Shown here: positions 7,773 through 7,856 of the stretch, in pieces
How positions within the stretch are numbered: the stretch's first letter is position 1
Layout: every line of letters begins with the position of its first letter
Assembly (NCBI GenBank): GCA_020860865.1
Contig: JAJBTL010000071.1
Location: forward strand, 1 to 7,856
Origin: Planctomycetota bacterium
Lineage (GTDB): Bacteria; Planctomycetota; SZUA-567
Direction: 5' to 3'
Length of the DNA: 7,856 bases
Notes under the pieces: generated by a model
What the model saw: only the letters and a program-made list of their open reading frames with translations
Database searches by the model: none
Told to the model about the DNA's origin: nothing
Translations under genes and position numbers: made by a program

Positions 7773-7856
7773 ATGGAATTTGTCGATGAAACGCCGGTGA
7801 CGGTGCGGTCGGGGAAGGGCGGGAACGGGGCGGTGGCGTTCCGTCGGGAGCGGAAC
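7773..7856 (+). CDS. obg: Obg/CgtA GTPase, N-terminal fragment cut by the window end
   Basis: Only the first 28 codons are present and the frame is open to the window edge. The start, MEFVDETPVTVRSGKGGNG followed by AVAFRRERN, matches the well-conserved opening of the glycine-rich Obg fold (E. coli ObgE begins MKFVDEA... and has GDGGNGCVSFRREK). Obg is an essential GTPase of 50S ribosome assembly and stress control. The GTPase domain lies beyond the window. AAGGA at 7757-7761, inside the end of the glycosyltransferase gene, sits 11 bases before the ATG, a somewhat long spacing. The 7-base gap to the previous stop suggests cotranscription. Confidence 0.9.
   Translation, partial: MEFVDETPVTVRSGKGGNGAVAFRRERN

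Noticed and set aside
1..7856. CRISPR arrays, tRNA/rRNA genes, insertion sequences, phage genes
   Set aside because: I saw no regularly spaced repeats, no tRNA-like cloverleaf, no transposase motifs and no terminal inverted repeats.

Overview
The window comes from a GC-rich bacterial chromosome with a strong preference for G or C at third codon positions. All genes I can support lie on the + strand. The large protein is of the bacterial alpha-2-macroglobulin type. Its build (helical N-terminal extension, Trp-rich insert in the macroglobulin domains, Met/Ala-rich linker before the A2M domain) reminds me of proteins from the PVC group (Planctomycetes, Lentisphaerae and relatives). That placement is an inference from memory, not a search result, and is weak.

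Layout. Bases 3-523 hold the 3' end of a gene whose product looks like secretin-type N-domains (STN/N1-like alpha-beta modules). Its reading frame is broken at a GGGG run (254-257); one extra G would restore a continuous frame. A 167-base gap (524-690) holds two small hairpins and a good Shine-Dalgarno site. Bases 691-6930 are one exported 2079-residue alpha-2-macroglobulin family protein with an intact CTEQ thioester motif, followed by a clear rho-independent terminator (6963-7000). A roughly 100-base leader with two hairpins and a -10-like box precedes a 220-residue family 2 glycosyltransferase of the dolichol-phosphate-mannose-synthase type (7103-7765). Seven bases after its stop begins the Obg/CgtA ribosome-assembly GTPase, cut by the window edge (7773-7856).

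How the genes work together. The terminator splits the window into two transcription units. The first ends with the macroglobulin, which by family knowledge traps or tags proteases in the cell envelope. The second begins with the glycosyltransferase and runs into obg, with close spacing that suggests cotranscription. No pbpC partner (the common neighbour of proteobacterial macroglobulins) is visible. I see no mobile element, CRISPR array, tRNA or rRNA. I found no clearly new system; the best items for a second look are the frameshifted secretin-like gene, the macroglobulin's candidate bait region and Trp-rich insert, and the structured leader of the glycosyltransferase-obg unit.
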